Source: Chryseobacterium daecheongense
GTDB taxonomy: Bacteria > Bacteroidota > Bacteroidia > Flavobacteriales > Weeksellaceae
Reading direction: 5' to 3'
DNA: 64,000 bases
NCBI RefSeq assembly: GCF_003729955.1
Contig: NZ_RJTX01000001.1
Span: 620,001-684,000 of the forward strand
This document shows positions 44,343 through 53,286 of the stretch, piece by piece. The translations under genes and the position numbers were made by a program. Position 1 is the stretch's first letter. Each line of letters starts with the position of its first letter. The notes below the pieces were generated by a model that had not been told where the DNA came from, searched no databases, and was given only the letters and a program-made list of their open reading frames with translations.

Positions 44343-45512
44343 CTATTTGCCTTTTCTTCTTTCCAATTCTTTTTTAATGAGTCCTAATTCTCTACCTGTT
44401 TGTCCGGCCACAGAAGTGTTTTCCTGAGCCCTTCTCGTAAGATATGGAACTACATCTTTCACAGGACCGTACGGAAGATATTTGGCCACATTATAGCCTT
44501 TATCAGATAAATAAAAAGTAATATTATCACTCATTCCGTAAAGCTGCCCGAAATAGACATGAGGATTACCATTCTCAAGATTGGCAGCCTTCATTTTATC
44601 CATAACCAATTCTGAAGAAATTTCATTGTGAGTCCCAAAGAAAGCAGAAACTTTATCCAGGTGATTCATCACAAAATCAATTCCTGCGTTATAGTTCTTA
44701 TCTGAGGCTTCTTTAGTGGGCTGGATCGGATCAGGGTATCCTTTTTCTGCTGCCCTTGCTCTTTCCTTTTCCATATAGGCACCACGAACGATCTTATATC
44801 CAATAAAATAATTCTTTTCCCTGGCTCTCTGAAGATGTTCTTCCATATATTCCAGTCTGCCTGTCCTGTACATTTGGATGGTATTCCAAACAATAGGCTT
44901 TTCCTGATTATATTTCTCCATCATTTCTTCACAAAGGTGATCTGCCGCATCCTGCATCCATGTTTCTTCAGCATCTACCATTACTTTTTTATCATTTTCA
45001 TGGCATAATTTACAGACCTCATCAAATCTTCTCACTACTCTTTCCCATTCTTCTTTCTGGCTTGAAGTAAGTTCGGCTCCTTTACCAACAGCTTCATACA
45101 GATCAATTCTTCCAAAAGCAGTAGGCTTAAAAACGATAAAAGGAATAGCCGGGTTTCCCACGGAGAACCTTACAATATCTTTAATCTCTTTGCAAACCGC
45201 ATCAAAAGTTTCCTCATCTTCTTTTCCTTCAATGGAATAATCGAAAATACTTCCTACCCCTCTTTTGAAAAGCTGCTTCACCACTTTCATACTTTCTTCA
45301 CGGGTCTCACCACCGCAGAATTGTTCAAACAAAGTATTCTTTACAATTCCGGTAACAAAAGGGAAATTATTATGAACCGTGAAATTAAGGATAGAGGTAC
45401 CAAAACTGGTAAGAGCAGGCTGCTCAATCATTTTGAACATCCAGTATGCTTTTCTTAGCTGTGCATCTGATTTGTCTGCAAATGCAACTTTAGTATCATT
45501 AAAAATGGGCAT
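44343..45512 (-). CDS. Proline dehydrogenase
   Basis: A 389-residue FAD-dependent proline dehydrogenase that oxidises proline to pyrroline-5-carboxylate. The PRODH barrel is complete: YSIEGKEDEETFDAV near 92-106, the flavin-binding stretch FLGYKIVRGAYMEKERARA (strand-Gly-x-Lys-x-Val-Arg-Gly) near 233-250, and FFGTHNEIS in the later part. The C-terminal helix contains NTSVAGQTGRELGLIKKE, typical for substrate-binding Arg residues. It is the single-domain form (no P5C dehydrogenase fused), the usual type in Bacteroidota. A -7 box (TACCTTTG) lies 25 bases upstream. Standing alone, it has no partner in this window. Confidence 0.93.
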   Translation of the reverse strand: MPIFNDTKVAFADKSDAQLRKAYWMFKMIEQPALTSFGTSILNFTVHNNFPFVTGIVKNTLFEQFCGGETREESMKVVKQLFKRGVGSIFDYSIEGKEDEETFDAVCKEIKDIVRFSVGNPAIPFIVFKPTAFGRIDLYEAVGKGAELTSSQKEEWERVVRRFDEVCKLCHENDKKVMVDAEETWMQDAADHLCEEMMEKYNQEKPIVWNTIQMYRTGRLEYMEEHLQRAREKNYFIGYKIVRGAYMEKERARAAEKGYPDPIQPTKEASDKNYNAGIDFVMNHLDKVSAFFGTHNEISSELVMDKMKAANLENGNPHVYFGQLYGMSDNITFYLSDKGYNVAKYLPYGPVKDVVPYLTRRAQENTSVAGQTGRELGLIKKELERRKGK

Positions 45513-45536
45513 TCTTTTTTATTAAATTTAGTTGTG

Positions 45537-45544
45537 CAAAGGTA
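45537..45544 (-). promoter_or_regulatory. -7 box of the proline dehydrogenase gene
   Basis: TACCTTTG on the minus strand, 25 bases upstream of the start codon. Confidence 0.45.
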
Positions 45545-45576
45545 ATAATAACCTCTTTGTTTCAAAAGAATATTTT

Positions 45577-46512
45577 CTATAATTTACTTTCAATTCCATT
45601 TAAAAGCATGGCAATTATTCCTACGAAAACCCATAGCCGGAGGATATTCAGGGTGATGAATTTGCTTCTCCTGGAATCGTTCAAAAGAAAATAAATGCAG
45701 GTAATAAAAACAAACAACCCCACCGCAAAATAATCGCTCATAAATCCCCAAACATTAGTTCTGGCAATGATCTTCATGGAAATGGCCATTGTAATGATCA
45801 GGAGTGAAATAAGGATCAACTTTGTAGTGTTACTTTTAAAATAATTCGGAATTGTAGTATAACCGAAAGCCTTGTCAACGCTTTTAGTAAGGGTATCTTT
45901 GGCAATATCAATACATAAAAGCATCAGAAACAGGAAAATGGCCATTAAGAAAACTTTCATGGAGAAGGTTTCATAATACACCATCATTCCGAAGAAAGGA
46001 TATAATGTAAGACTAACGAAAGTCAGATTATTGACAATTAAAATCCGGCTTAGCTTATGGCTGTAAAACCACATAAAAAACTGGTAGATCAGGAAGAAAA
46101 CGAATACTCTGTGGGAAATCATCCATGCCACACCGAGGGAAATTACGCTCAATGTAAGATAGGCATAGAGAAAATATTTCTGCTTGATAAAGCTCTGAAC
46201 TCTTGTTCTGAAAGGTTTTACGAGATGATCTTTTTCAAAATCATAGAACTGATTGATAATTCCACCCGCCAGAATACATAAAACAGTACAGAAGATAATT
46301 CCATGCACTTTAAAATCAAAAACGAAGTTTCTAAGGCTCTCTTCCTGGTTAAAAAGAAAGAATGTGGACACATAAAGAGCAAAAGTAAGCAGGGCAGCCA
46401 CAAAAACACGAGCACCCAAAAGAAAGCCCACGAATTGTGAAAATCTGTAAAATAGAGATTTGGAGGTAATATTCTGGGATTGAAAAGTTTCTTTTTCAGA
46501 ATTCATTCCCAT
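45577..46512 (-). CDS. UbiA family prenyltransferase-like membrane protein
   Basis: A 311-residue membrane protein of the UbiA prenyltransferase superfamily, with about eight or nine transmembrane helices. The first Asp-rich motif is changed: NQFYDFEKD at residues 87-95, with Gln in place of the first Asp of NDxxDxxxD, as in the geranylgeranylglyceryl-phosphate-like Bacteroidota group. The second motif is near 210 (DIAKDTLTKSVDKAFGYTTIP in parts). The start is 46512 or the ATG at 46506, as the mevalonate kinase stop is 5-11 bases away. Being next to mevalonate kinase, it fits a role in using isoprenoid diphosphates, but the acceptor is unknown. Confidence 0.85.
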   Translation of the reverse strand: MGMNSEKETFQSQNITSKSLFYRFSQFVGFLLGARVFVAALLTFALYVSTFFLFNQEESLRNFVFDFKVHGIIFCTVLCILAGGIINQFYDFEKDHLVKPFRTRVQSFIKQKYFLYAYLTLSVISLGVAWMISHRVFVFFLIYQFFMWFYSHKLSRILIVNNLTFVSLTLYPFFGMMVYYETFSMKVFLMAIFLFLMLLCIDIAKDTLTKSVDKAFGYTTIPNYFKSNTTKLILISLLIITMAISMKIIARTNVWGFMSDYFAVGLFVFITCIYFLLNDSRRSKFITLNILRLWVFVGIIAMLLNGIESKL

Positions 46513-46517
46513 TACAA

Positions 46518-47444
46518 TTAAAATCTGTAAATCACTTCTTTATGGAAACCGTCAAGCATTTTTTCAGCTTTTTCATAATCTTTGGTGAAGCCTAAAATAT
46601 AGCCGCCTCCACCGCTTCCGCAGAGTTTCAGGTAATAAGCATTTGAATCCAGTCCTTTTTTCCATACGTTAAAAAGGCTCTCAGGGATCATTGGACGGAA
46701 ATGTTCATACGCCCAGTGAGAAAGCTTTTTTAAGTTTCTGAAGAAAGGATTCATATCTTTTTTAAGGAAAGCATCAATACAGGCATTATTGTAACGGATA
46801 AACTCTTCTTTCAAAGTTTTGCGGAAACCTTCTGTTTTCATTTTTTCAAAGAAAATCTGGACCATGGGCCCGGTTTCCCCTGTCATTCCTGAATCAATAA
46901 GGAAAATAGCACCTTTTCCTTCTTCACTTTTAGGAATCGCTACTTTATCTACACTTTCTTTACTTTCAATAAGAATGGGCAGGTTCATATAGCAAATAAG
47001 AGGATCAATTCCGGAGCTTCTTCCATGGAAATAGCTTTCCATTAAACCAAAGACTTTTCTAAGGCTTTTAAGCTCGTCTTTTGAAATATTCTCAGGATGA
47101 TGCTTAGTAATAGAATAACGTTCGAAAATAGCAGCTACTAACGCTCCTGAGCTACCTACTCCGTATCCTTGCGGGATGTTGCTGTCGAAGAATAATCCTT
47201 CGGCAATTTCTTCCTGGAATTTGGAAACATTCAGCTCAAAACCTTGAGGGAGTTCAAGATCAGTTAAATATTCTGCGTATTTGATCAGATGTTCATTAGA
47301 TTTCTTTTCAAAATCGGAATCTAATGATGAGAACTTGAGGGTACCTTTATAGAAACTATAAGGTAATGTCAAACCTTGGGAATCTTCAATGATTCCGTAT
47401 TCTCCGAACAAAAGGATTTTGGCGTAAAATAAAGGGTTTGTCAT
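46518..47444 (-). CDS. Mevalonate kinase (GHMP kinase family)
   Basis: A 308-residue GHMP kinase, probably mevalonate kinase, which makes phosphomevalonate in the mevalonate route to isoprenoids. The opening FYAKILLFGEYGIIEDSQGL is the usual one, with Lys and Glu residues at the active site. The phosphate-binding GHMP motif is PQGYGVGSSGALVAAI near 96-111, and the second Gly-rich loop is CGSGGGGYILGF near 283-294. The family members overlap in sequence, so a related mevalonate-pathway kinase cannot be excluded. It is directly followed by the UbiA-like gene (5 bases), with a promoter 22 bases before the start. Confidence 0.85.
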   Translation of the reverse strand: MTNPLFYAKILLFGEYGIIEDSQGLTLPYSFYKGTLKFSSLDSDFEKKSNEHLIKYAEYLTDLELPQGFELNVSKFQEEIAEGLFFDSNIPQGYGVGSSGALVAAIFERYSITKHHPENISKDELKSLRKVFGLMESYFHGRSSGIDPLICYMNLPILIESKESVDKVAIPKSEEGKGAIFLIDSGMTGETGPMVQIFFEKMKTEGFRKTLKEEFIRYNNACIDAFLKKDMNPFFRNLKKLSHWAYEHFRPMIPESLFNVWKKGLDSNAYYLKLCGSGGGGYILGFTKDYEKAEKMLDGFHKEVIYRF

Positions 47445-47465
47445 TATTTAAATAAATCTTTTTTG

Positions 47466-47499
47466 CAAAGTTAAAATTATTCCGTCGAATAATAGCAAA
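47466..47499 (-). promoter_or_regulatory. Promoter of the mevalonate kinase/UbiA pair
   Basis: On the minus strand TTTG (47499-47496), a 22-base spacer and TAACTTTG (47473-47466). The start codon is 22 bases past the box. Confidence 0.5.
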
Positions 47500-47543
47500 A
47501 TTCAGACCGAAATATACATATTCTGCTGATTGATACCATAAAA

Positions 47544-47565
47544 AAGACGTTAAAAATAACGTCTT
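47544..47565 (-). terminator. Terminator after the UMF1-type transporter gene
   Basis: AAGACGTTA / TAACGTCTT stem with a four-base loop, 6 bases after the stop at 47571 and followed by T-rich sequence on the minus strand. Confidence 0.75.
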
Positions 47566-47570
47566 GAATT

Positions 47571-49061
47571 TTATAAAGTATCTCTGTCTTTCAGCATATT
47601 GATTTTCACGAAGCGGACAAGTATTAATCCCACTCCGAAGAACAGTGTCATGGAAAGTGCCGCAATACGCATATTATTGAAATGATCAATTAAGGTAGCA
47701 AAAATGAATGTCCCAATAATGATCGCCATCTTTTCCAGTACATCATAGAAACTGAAGAAGGTTGTATTTTCCATAGAATCTTCAGGAAGTAACTTGGAAT
47801 AGGTAGATCTTGACATCGCCTGAAGTCCTCCCATTACCAATCCTACAACTGCTGCAACACCATAAAACTGATATTCCACTGTAGGATTTTCTTTATTCAG
47901 GAAGTATGCCCAGATACACGCAACAATCCAAAGTATAACAGCGATGGAAATCACATTCTTGTTTCCTATTTTTCTTGATAATCTTGAGAATATCACCGCT
48001 CCTATAATAGCTTCGATCTGAATGACTAAAAGTGTGGCAATCAGTTTATCCTGGGCAAGATTAATTTCACTTTTTCCAAATAATGTTGCCATTAAAAAAA
48101 TGGTTTGCATTCCTACACTGTAAAAGAAGAAACTTAATAGAAAGAACTTTAAATTCCTGTCCTTCGCCAGATCATTTCCTACTTTGAATAATTCATGAAA
48201 ACTTTCTTTGGCAATGTCTTTATAGAAGCTCATGTTATCTTTAAGAACTTCGAAGAAGCCTCCCTGCTCTTCATGTTTTTTGAAGATGTTTTTATAATTC
48301 AACAACACCAGATCTTTGGGAAGCTTATCTTTAACATCTCCGAACTGTGGTAAATGTTTGAATGTATATTGTGAGAAACCGAACCACCAAGCCCCGGTCA
48401 ATAAGAAACTGATTCTCGTAAATAATAATTGTTGTGCAGCTCCTTTAGCAAAAACCTGAATCAGCAGCAAACAGATCACAACCAATACAACAGAGCCTAT
48501 ATATCCATACACATATCCTCTTGCTGACAATGCATCCTGCTTATCACGGGTGGCAATATCCGGTAAAAAGGAATTATAGAACACCAAACTTCCCCAGAAT
48601 CCCACACTGGCCGTAATGCTGAACAATAGTCCCAGAAATACATTATGCATTCCTGTAAACATTGCTAATCCCATACATGAAGTAGCTCCCAGATAACAGA
48701 AAAACTGCAGGAACGATTTTTTATTTCCAATGGTATCTGCTAAAGAAGACAGAAATGGAGAAAGCAACACCACAATAACGAACGAAATCGTTAAAGAATA
48801 TCCATATACTGCATCCGGCTGATATTCTTCACCAAAGATCTTGATCATGTGTCTTACCGGAACATCGATCCACTGTTTGGTTTCTGCTACATATTCTTTC
48901 TTTTCATACACCGTAGTAAGAATGGAGTAATAAATGGGGAAAATAGTAGAGGTAATAACCAGTGAGTATACGGAATTGGCCCAGTCGTAGACAGCCCAGG
49001 CTTTCATAATCTTTGGATTATTCTTTATATTCTGAGGCTGTTGATTCTCAATTTCAGACAT
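47571..49061 (-). CDS. MFS transporter of the UMF1 (Atg22-like) family
   Basis: A 496-residue major facilitator protein with about 12 transmembrane helices of the UMF1/Atg22 type. The N-terminus KIMKAWAVYDWANSVYSLVITSTIFPIYY (in parts) is the family hallmark. A long central cytoplasmic loop (about 265-300) separates the two six-helix halves; typical half-two motifs such as GGLQAMSRSTYSKLLPE near 412-428 are present. Atg22 relatives export amino acids from yeast vacuoles, but the bacterial substrates are unknown. The gene is single, with a -7 box 22 bases before the start and terminators at both ends. Confidence 0.9.
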   Translation of the reverse strand: MSEIENQQPQNIKNNPKIMKAWAVYDWANSVYSLVITSTIFPIYYSILTTVYEKKEYVAETKQWIDVPVRHMIKIFGEEYQPDAVYGYSLTISFVIVVLLSPFLSSLADTIGNKKSFLQFFCYLGATSCMGLAMFTGMHNVFLGLLFSITASVGFWGSLVFYNSFLPDIATRDKQDALSARGYVYGYIGSVVLVVICLLLIQVFAKGAAQQLLFTRISFLLTGAWWFGFSQYTFKHLPQFGDVKDKLPKDLVLLNYKNIFKKHEEQGGFFEVLKDNMSFYKDIAKESFHELFKVGNDLAKDRNLKFFLLSFFFYSVGMQTIFLMATLFGKSEINLAQDKLIATLLVIQIEAIIGAVIFSRLSRKIGNKNVISIAVILWIVACIWAYFLNKENPTVEYQFYGVAAVVGLVMGGLQAMSRSTYSKLLPEDSMENTTFFSFYDVLEKMAIIIGTFIFATLIDHFNNMRIAALSMTLFFGVGLILVRFVKINMLKDRDTL

Positions 49062-49082
49062 TTCAAATAAATATTAGTAGCA

Positions 49083-49090
49083 CAAAAATA
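49083..49090 (-). promoter_or_regulatory. -7 box of the UMF1-type transporter gene
   Basis: TATTTTTG on the minus strand, 22 bases upstream of the start codon. Confidence 0.45.
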
Positions 49091-49092
49091 AA

Positions 49093-49118
49093 AAAACCAT
49101 TGAATATTCAGTGGTTTT
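49093..49118. terminator. Second hairpin between thiolase and transporter genes
   Basis: AAAACCATTGAA / TTCAGTGGTTTT forms a stem with one wobble pair. It could back up the thiolase terminator at 49233 or act on the opposite strand. Confidence 0.5.
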
Positions 49119-49192
49119 ATTTTCTTTCTGTGAAACTTTATTGTTTAATTAAAGATTTGATAACATAGGTTATGACCAATATATGATTGCCG

Positions 49193-49220
49193 GAATTCTT
49201 TCTGCGTCAGAATGACAAAG
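49193..49220 (-). repeat. Dispersed intergenic GTCATTC element, copy 3
   Basis: On the minus strand it reads CTTTGTCATTCTGACGCAGA followed by AAGAATTCC. It lies between two hairpins in the thiolase-transporter spacer and shares its first 12 bases with copy 2. Confidence 0.6.
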
Positions 49221-49232
49221 TCTAAAATAGAA

Positions 49233-49255
49233 AAAGCCCGGAAATTCCGGGCTTT
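49233..49255 (-). terminator. Terminator after the thiolase gene
   Basis: AAAGCCCGGAA / TTCCGGGCTTT stem, 23 bases after the thiolase stop codon. Confidence 0.85.
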
Positions 49256-49278
49256 GTTTATCAAGAAATATTTTATTC

Positions 49279-50457
49279 TTATACGTTTTCAATAACAATA
49301 GCAGAAGCACCTCCACCACCGTTACAGATAGCAGCAGCACCATATTTTGCATTGTTTTGCTTTAATACATTGATCAATGTCACAATGATTCTGGAACCTG
49401 AACTTCCCAGCGGGTGTCCTAATGCTACGGCCCCACCGTTCACATTAACTTTAGCAGCATCTAATCCTAAGATCTTGTTGTTTGCCAATCCTACTACTGA
49501 GAAAGCTTCATTAAATTCAAAGAAATCAATATCAGAAAGCTCTAAACCTGCTTTTTTAAGAGCGATCGGTAGAGCTTTTGCCGGAGCAGTGGTAAAGTTT
49601 TCAGGTTCCTGAGCTGCATCAGCGTAAGAAACGATTCTAGCTAAAGGCTTAAGACCTAGTTCTTCCATTTTCTCTTTAGAAACAAGGATCAAAGCAGAAG
49701 CTCCGTCATTTAATGTAGAAGCGTTTGCTGCTGTTACCGTTCCGTTTTCTTTTTTAAATACTGTAGGAAGTGTAGGAAGTCTGTCGAAATTTACAGCCTT
49801 GTATTCTTCATCCTCTGCGAAAATTACCGGTTCCCCTTTTCTCTGAGGAATTTCAACAGGAACTACTTCATTGCTGAATTTTCCTTCACTCCAGGCTTTT
49901 GCGGATCTTTTGTAAGATTCAATGGCAAAGTTATCCTGCTCTTCTCTTGTAATGCTATAATCAGTTGCACATTTTTCTGCGCAAACACCCATATGTACTT
50001 TGTTGTAAACGTCTGTTAGTCCGTCAAGAACCATTCCGTCCTGCATTTTGATATCTCCTAATTTGGTAGCTACTCTTGCATTGTAATAATGTGGAACCAT
50101 AGACATGTTTTCCATTCCTCCAGCTACAATAACTTCAGCATCACCTGCTTTGATAGATTGTGCAGCCATCATTACCGCTTTCATTCCTGATGCACAAACT
50201 TTATTGATAGTTGTAGAAGGAGTTTCAACTGAAAGTCCAGCTCCTAAAGCAACCTGACGAGCCGGAGCCTGTCCTTCTCCAGCTTGTAAAACGTTCCCCA
50301 TGTAGATTTCCTGAACGTTTTTAGGGTCAAGACCAATTTTATCTAATGCGCCTTTCACTGCAACAGATCCCAATTTTGTAGCCGGAACTGTTGATAAACT
50401 TCCCATAAAACTTCCCATTGGAGTTCTTACTGCGGAAACGATGAATACTTCTTTCAT
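49279..50457 (-). CDS. Acetyl-CoA C-acetyltransferase (thiolase)
   Basis: A 392-residue biosynthetic-type thiolase that condenses two acetyl-CoA, or in reverse cleaves acetoacetyl-CoA. The nucleophile Cys88 lies in NKVCASGMK; the other active-site groups are NEAF (near 316), the His in [12 protein letters not shown] (near 349) and the Cys in CNGGGGAS (near 380). The length and the lack of an added domain fit an acetoacetyl-CoA thiolase, which could feed the mevalonate pathway (the kinase is 2.5 kb away) or fatty acid metabolism. The gene is single, ended by a strong terminator. Confidence 0.93.
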   Translation of the reverse strand: MKEVFIVSAVRTPMGSFMGSLSTVPATKLGSVAVKGALDKIGLDPKNVQEIYMGNVLQAGEGQAPARQVALGAGLSVETPSTTINKVCASGMKAVMMAAQSIKAGDAEVIVAGGMENMSMVPHYYNARVATKLGDIKMQDGMVLDGLTDVYNKVHMGVCAEKCATDYSITREEQDNFAIESYKRSAKAWSEGKFSNEVVPVEIPQRKGEPVIFAEDEEYKAVNFDRLPTLPTVFKKENGTVTAANASTLNDGASALILVSKEKMEELGLKPLARIVSYADAAQEPENFTTAPAKALPIALKKAGLELSDIDFFEFNEAFSVVGLANNKILGLDAAKVNVNGGAVALGHPLGSSGSRIIVTLINVLKQNNAKYGAAAICNGGGGASAIVIENV

Positions 50458-50524
50458 GTGTATATATTTAATTTTTATTAGTCACATGGAACCTTACGGT
50501 TTCATTTTTATAATTCTATTTGTA

Positions 50525-50935
50525 TTAATTTACTTTTATTAAAACCTGCTCAAGCTGTTCTTTTTCAATACTGGTCTGAATTTTTATGAGGTTCTTTTCT
50601 GTTTCAACAATTTTATTGCTATATACCATTCCTGGCTGAATGGGATCAGATTTGTCTGATTTTTCAAGAACGATAGCTTTGTAATTGCAGTCATCTACAA
50701 AAACCAATGTAGACTTCACGTAATCTTTTCCATTATTGAAATATTCGGTCTGAACATTCCCTTTAATGGTCATATACCAAATTTCTTCCGGATAATCTGA
50801 CCGCAGAAATTTTCCATTTCTGATGTTATTACATTTTGCCGGCTTATCCGGTGTCTTGAATGCTGTCTCCTGGGATTTGGCCTGGAAAAAGCCCAATACC
50901 AGCAGCATTACTGATACTACTTTAACTTTATTCAT
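50525..50935 (-). CDS. Hypothetical secreted protein
   Basis: A 136-residue exported protein. A signal peptide (MNKVKVVSVMLLVLGFFQAKSQ) is followed by about 114 residues with a two-cysteine pattern (KPAKCNNIR and VDDCNYK) and mostly beta-strand sequence such as YMTIKGNVQTEYF. It does not resemble a known family that I can name. It overlaps the preceding gene by four bases (ATGA), so the two are translationally coupled. No function is proposed. Confidence 0.7.
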   Translation of the reverse strand: MNKVKVVSVMLLVLGFFQAKSQETAFKTPDKPAKCNNIRNGKFLRSDYPEEIWYMTIKGNVQTEYFNNGKDYVKSTLVFVDDCNYKAIVLEKSDKSDPIQPGMVYSNKIVETEKNLIKIQTSIEKEQLEQVLIKVN

Positions 50936-51324
50936 ACTTGTGTTTTATTTGTACTTTTTGTTGCGATCATCAGAAAAGCTCCCAGAAATTCAATGACCCA
51001 TCCCCATTTTAATTTTACAATCCCTGCAAAAGTTTCTCTCCATGATTTGAAGGGCAGAAAGCTAAAATATTCCAATGACTGAAGCTTAACTGCTACTAAG
51101 GTAAAGATGAACAAGAGAATTAAAAAAACAGCAAATGTTCTTACTATCTTCGTGCTATTGTTGACGATCCCAAACAGGGCGCAAGCGGAAAGAATCCAGC
51201 AGGCAATAGCCAAGTAGTGATCCAGCTTCCAATAATTCCAATTTCCAATGATGGGAACATGAACCAAGGGCAGAAAGCTTCCTACAACCACTAGTACCCA
51301 TCCTAATAACTGAATATTTTTCAT
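50932..51324 (-). CDS. Hypothetical small membrane protein
   Basis: A 130-residue protein starting at the ATG at 51324 (MKNIQLLGWVLVVVGSFLPLV); an upstream frame to 51360 would add 12 residues that do not look like a membrane start. Four hydrophobic segments are visible (about 4-21, 35-54, 60-80, 105-123), with charged turns between. It is the first gene of a two-gene unit with the secreted protein at 50525. No known family is recognised. Confidence 0.68.
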   Translation of the reverse strand: MKNIQLLGWVLVVVGSFLPLVHVPIIGNWNYWKLDHYLAIACWILSACALFGIVNNSTKIVRTFAVFLILLFIFTLVAVKLQSLEYFSFLPFKSWRETFAGIVKLKWGWVIEFLGAFLMIATKSTNKTQV

Positions 51325-51400
51325 ATTTCTTAAAGTGCCAAAATACGAAAAAAAACACACTCCGAAAAGTGTGTCTGAAACAAAATTATATCTATGAAAA

Positions 51401-52453
51401 TCAGAAAGTTAAATTAAAAACTTCCAGTCCTATCTGTAATCCGTTTTTGTTATTCATCAAGGCATCATCATTAAAAATAGGAGTTAAATCTTTTTTCACG
51501 TATAAACTGATTCCTGCGTATCCAATACTTAGTTTTGCCCCAAACAGGAATGGGTTTATTCCGTTTTCCACTCTTTGCCTGAATACATTCTTACTGGATT
51601 CTTCATTTTCATATTTGTATTTTATTCTGCTGCCAATTTTTACTCCACCATAGATTCCCGCTCCTATTCTCCATTGTCTTTTGCTGTCATCCAGAAACTT
51701 TTCACCATCGTATTCCACATATTTAGGATTGAGAACAAACTGCATTTCTAGAGGAATTTCAAGGTACTCTGCTTTTAATTGTGTATACTTCAGCTTTTTC
51801 GGTGTAAATTCTGTAATAAACAATTTTTCGTTACCCTGGGCAAAAACCGTTGATTTCTTTGCGTTATATATATCCGCACGAACTCCTAATCCAAAGTTTA
51901 GAAATACGGGACTTGTATATGTTCCTACTTGCATTTGAAACCTTAATTGATAAGATAAAGATGAACCGGAACGAATTTCTTCAGGTTTGTTAAAGAAATC
52001 AAAGGGCTTGGATTTTTCAGTAAGGTTTAAATACCCGCCGCTTATGACAATATCCATACTATTCAGAAGATTTTTCATTTCATTTTTTTTCTCATCGGCG
52101 CTTTTCCCAAATACAGATTTTCTCACTCTTTCCCTCGTGATCTCTTCAAAGCTTTCTTTTTGCGCATCTACTTTTTCATTAATAATCGTTTCATATTTCA
52201 AAGCAATTTCGTTAGAATGGTTTTTCTTTTCTTCAGCAGATATTTTCCCATCTTTAAAATCTTTGTCTATGACATCCAGTTCCTCATTCATTTTCTTTTT
52301 CTCAGAGGATACGATACTATCGATCTTCACTGTGTAATTATTGATTCTCATATTCAACGTTTCATATTGCTGACGAATAGATTTATTATCCTGTGAAAAG
52401 GCCATCACTGAAGCAGTCAACATCAAAGCAGATAGTAGAATTGTATTTTTCAT
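51401..52453 (-). CDS. Predicted outer membrane beta-barrel protein with coiled-coil N-part
   Basis: A 350-residue exported protein. After a signal peptide (MKNTILLSALMLTASVMAFSQ) comes a charged, helical, coiled-coil-like stretch (about 25-125), then a run of amphipathic strands with aromatic girdles (for example YQLRFQMQVGTYTSP and AKLSIGYAGISLYVK), and a final Phe-ended strand (LEVFNLTF), typical of an outer membrane barrel. This fits the opacity-like or PorT-like barrels of Bacteroidota. It lies 83 bases after the anti-sigma factor gene and could belong to the same regulon. No function is known. Confidence 0.72.
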   Translation of the reverse strand: MKNTILLSALMLTASVMAFSQDNKSIRQQYETLNMRINNYTVKIDSIVSSEKKKMNEELDVIDKDFKDGKISAEEKKNHSNEIALKYETIINEKVDAQKESFEEITRERVRKSVFGKSADEKKNEMKNLLNSMDIVISGGYLNLTEKSKPFDFFNKPEEIRSGSSLSYQLRFQMQVGTYTSPVFLNFGLGVRADIYNAKKSTVFAQGNEKLFITEFTPKKLKYTQLKAEYLEIPLEMQFVLNPKYVEYDGEKFLDDSKRQWRIGAGIYGGVKIGSRIKYKYENEESSKNVFRQRVENGINPFLFGAKLSIGYAGISLYVKKDLTPIFNDDALMNNKNGLQIGLEVFNLTF

Positions 52454-52536
52454 TTTTATTATCTTTTAATATTATTTCGGCTGTCCGGTTACCAGAAACC
52501 GGATAATTATTGATATTTTAATAAATTAAGATTGTA

Positions 52537-53286
52537 TTATTTTGTTTCTGAATGTACTGTCACTCCTAAAGACACCACTTGTGAAAAATGAGGCTTCAAT
52601 CTGCTTAAATCTATTCTTCCATATGATGTTGTTTCCTGATTTCCCCGTACCTTATCATATTCTCTTCCTGTGAGAAGATCAGATGCTTTGACATATTTTG
52701 TATTTTTTATTTCCAGTTTTTCAGTGGAAACAGCCAGTTTATTATCCGGAGCTAAGCTTTCTTCAGGCTTTACAATAACATCAGGATGCTTAATCTGACG
52801 ATCATCAGAAGCCACTTGAACAGGAGTATTATCAAGGTCACCATTTTGTTTTTTTGTGATATTTTGTGTGTATTCTATTGTTTTATCCGGACGAATTGAA
52901 TGATCAGCAGTTTTATTTTGGCTTGTATTATAGTTTCTAGGCTTTGTATCCGCAGCGAGCTCAGAATCAGGTAATACATTTTCATTATTATGTTTCTCCT
53001 GAATACCCTCCAAATCTTTATCATTTATCTGATTCGTTTGGGTCCTGCTTAAGATATTGTGCTGTTCCACTTTATTTACATTGTAATAAATAATTGTTCC
53101 CACTGAAATTAAAAGCAATACTATCGCAGCGTATTTCCACCACTGAAAATGCGCTTTAGGGCTCCAATCTGACCCTTTTTCCGTTTTTTGATCCATTGAG
53201 TCTATTCTGTCCCAAAGATCTGCAGAAGGCTTTATTTCAAGCTTTTCATAGTCAGATTTTAACTGTTTCAGTATTTCTTTGTTCAT
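52537..53286 (-). CDS. Anti-sigma factor-like membrane protein
   Basis: A 249-residue protein with one transmembrane helix (about 49-68, KYAAIVLLLISVGTIIYYNV). The cytoplasmic N-terminal part is short and begins MNKEILKQLKSDYEKLEIKP, with a helix that could bind the sigma factor; the outer part is long, polar and disordered in look. This is the usual shape of a Bacteroidota anti-sigma factor that partners an ECF sigma factor. Its start overlaps the sigma gene by 35 bases, so the two are made together. Sequence identity to a known anti-sigma family was not recognised, so the role rests on position and shape. Confidence 0.75.
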   Translation of the reverse strand: MNKEILKQLKSDYEKLEIKPSADLWDRIDSMDQKTEKGSDWSPKAHFQWWKYAAIVLLLISVGTIIYYNVNKVEQHNILSRTQTNQINDKDLEGIQEKHNNENVLPDSELAADTKPRNYNTSQNKTADHSIRPDKTIEYTQNITKKQNGDLDNTPVQVASDDRQIKHPDVIVKPEESLAPDNKLAVSTEKLEIKNTKYVKASDLLTGREYDKVRGNQETTSYGRIDLSRLKPHFSQVVSLGVTVHSETK

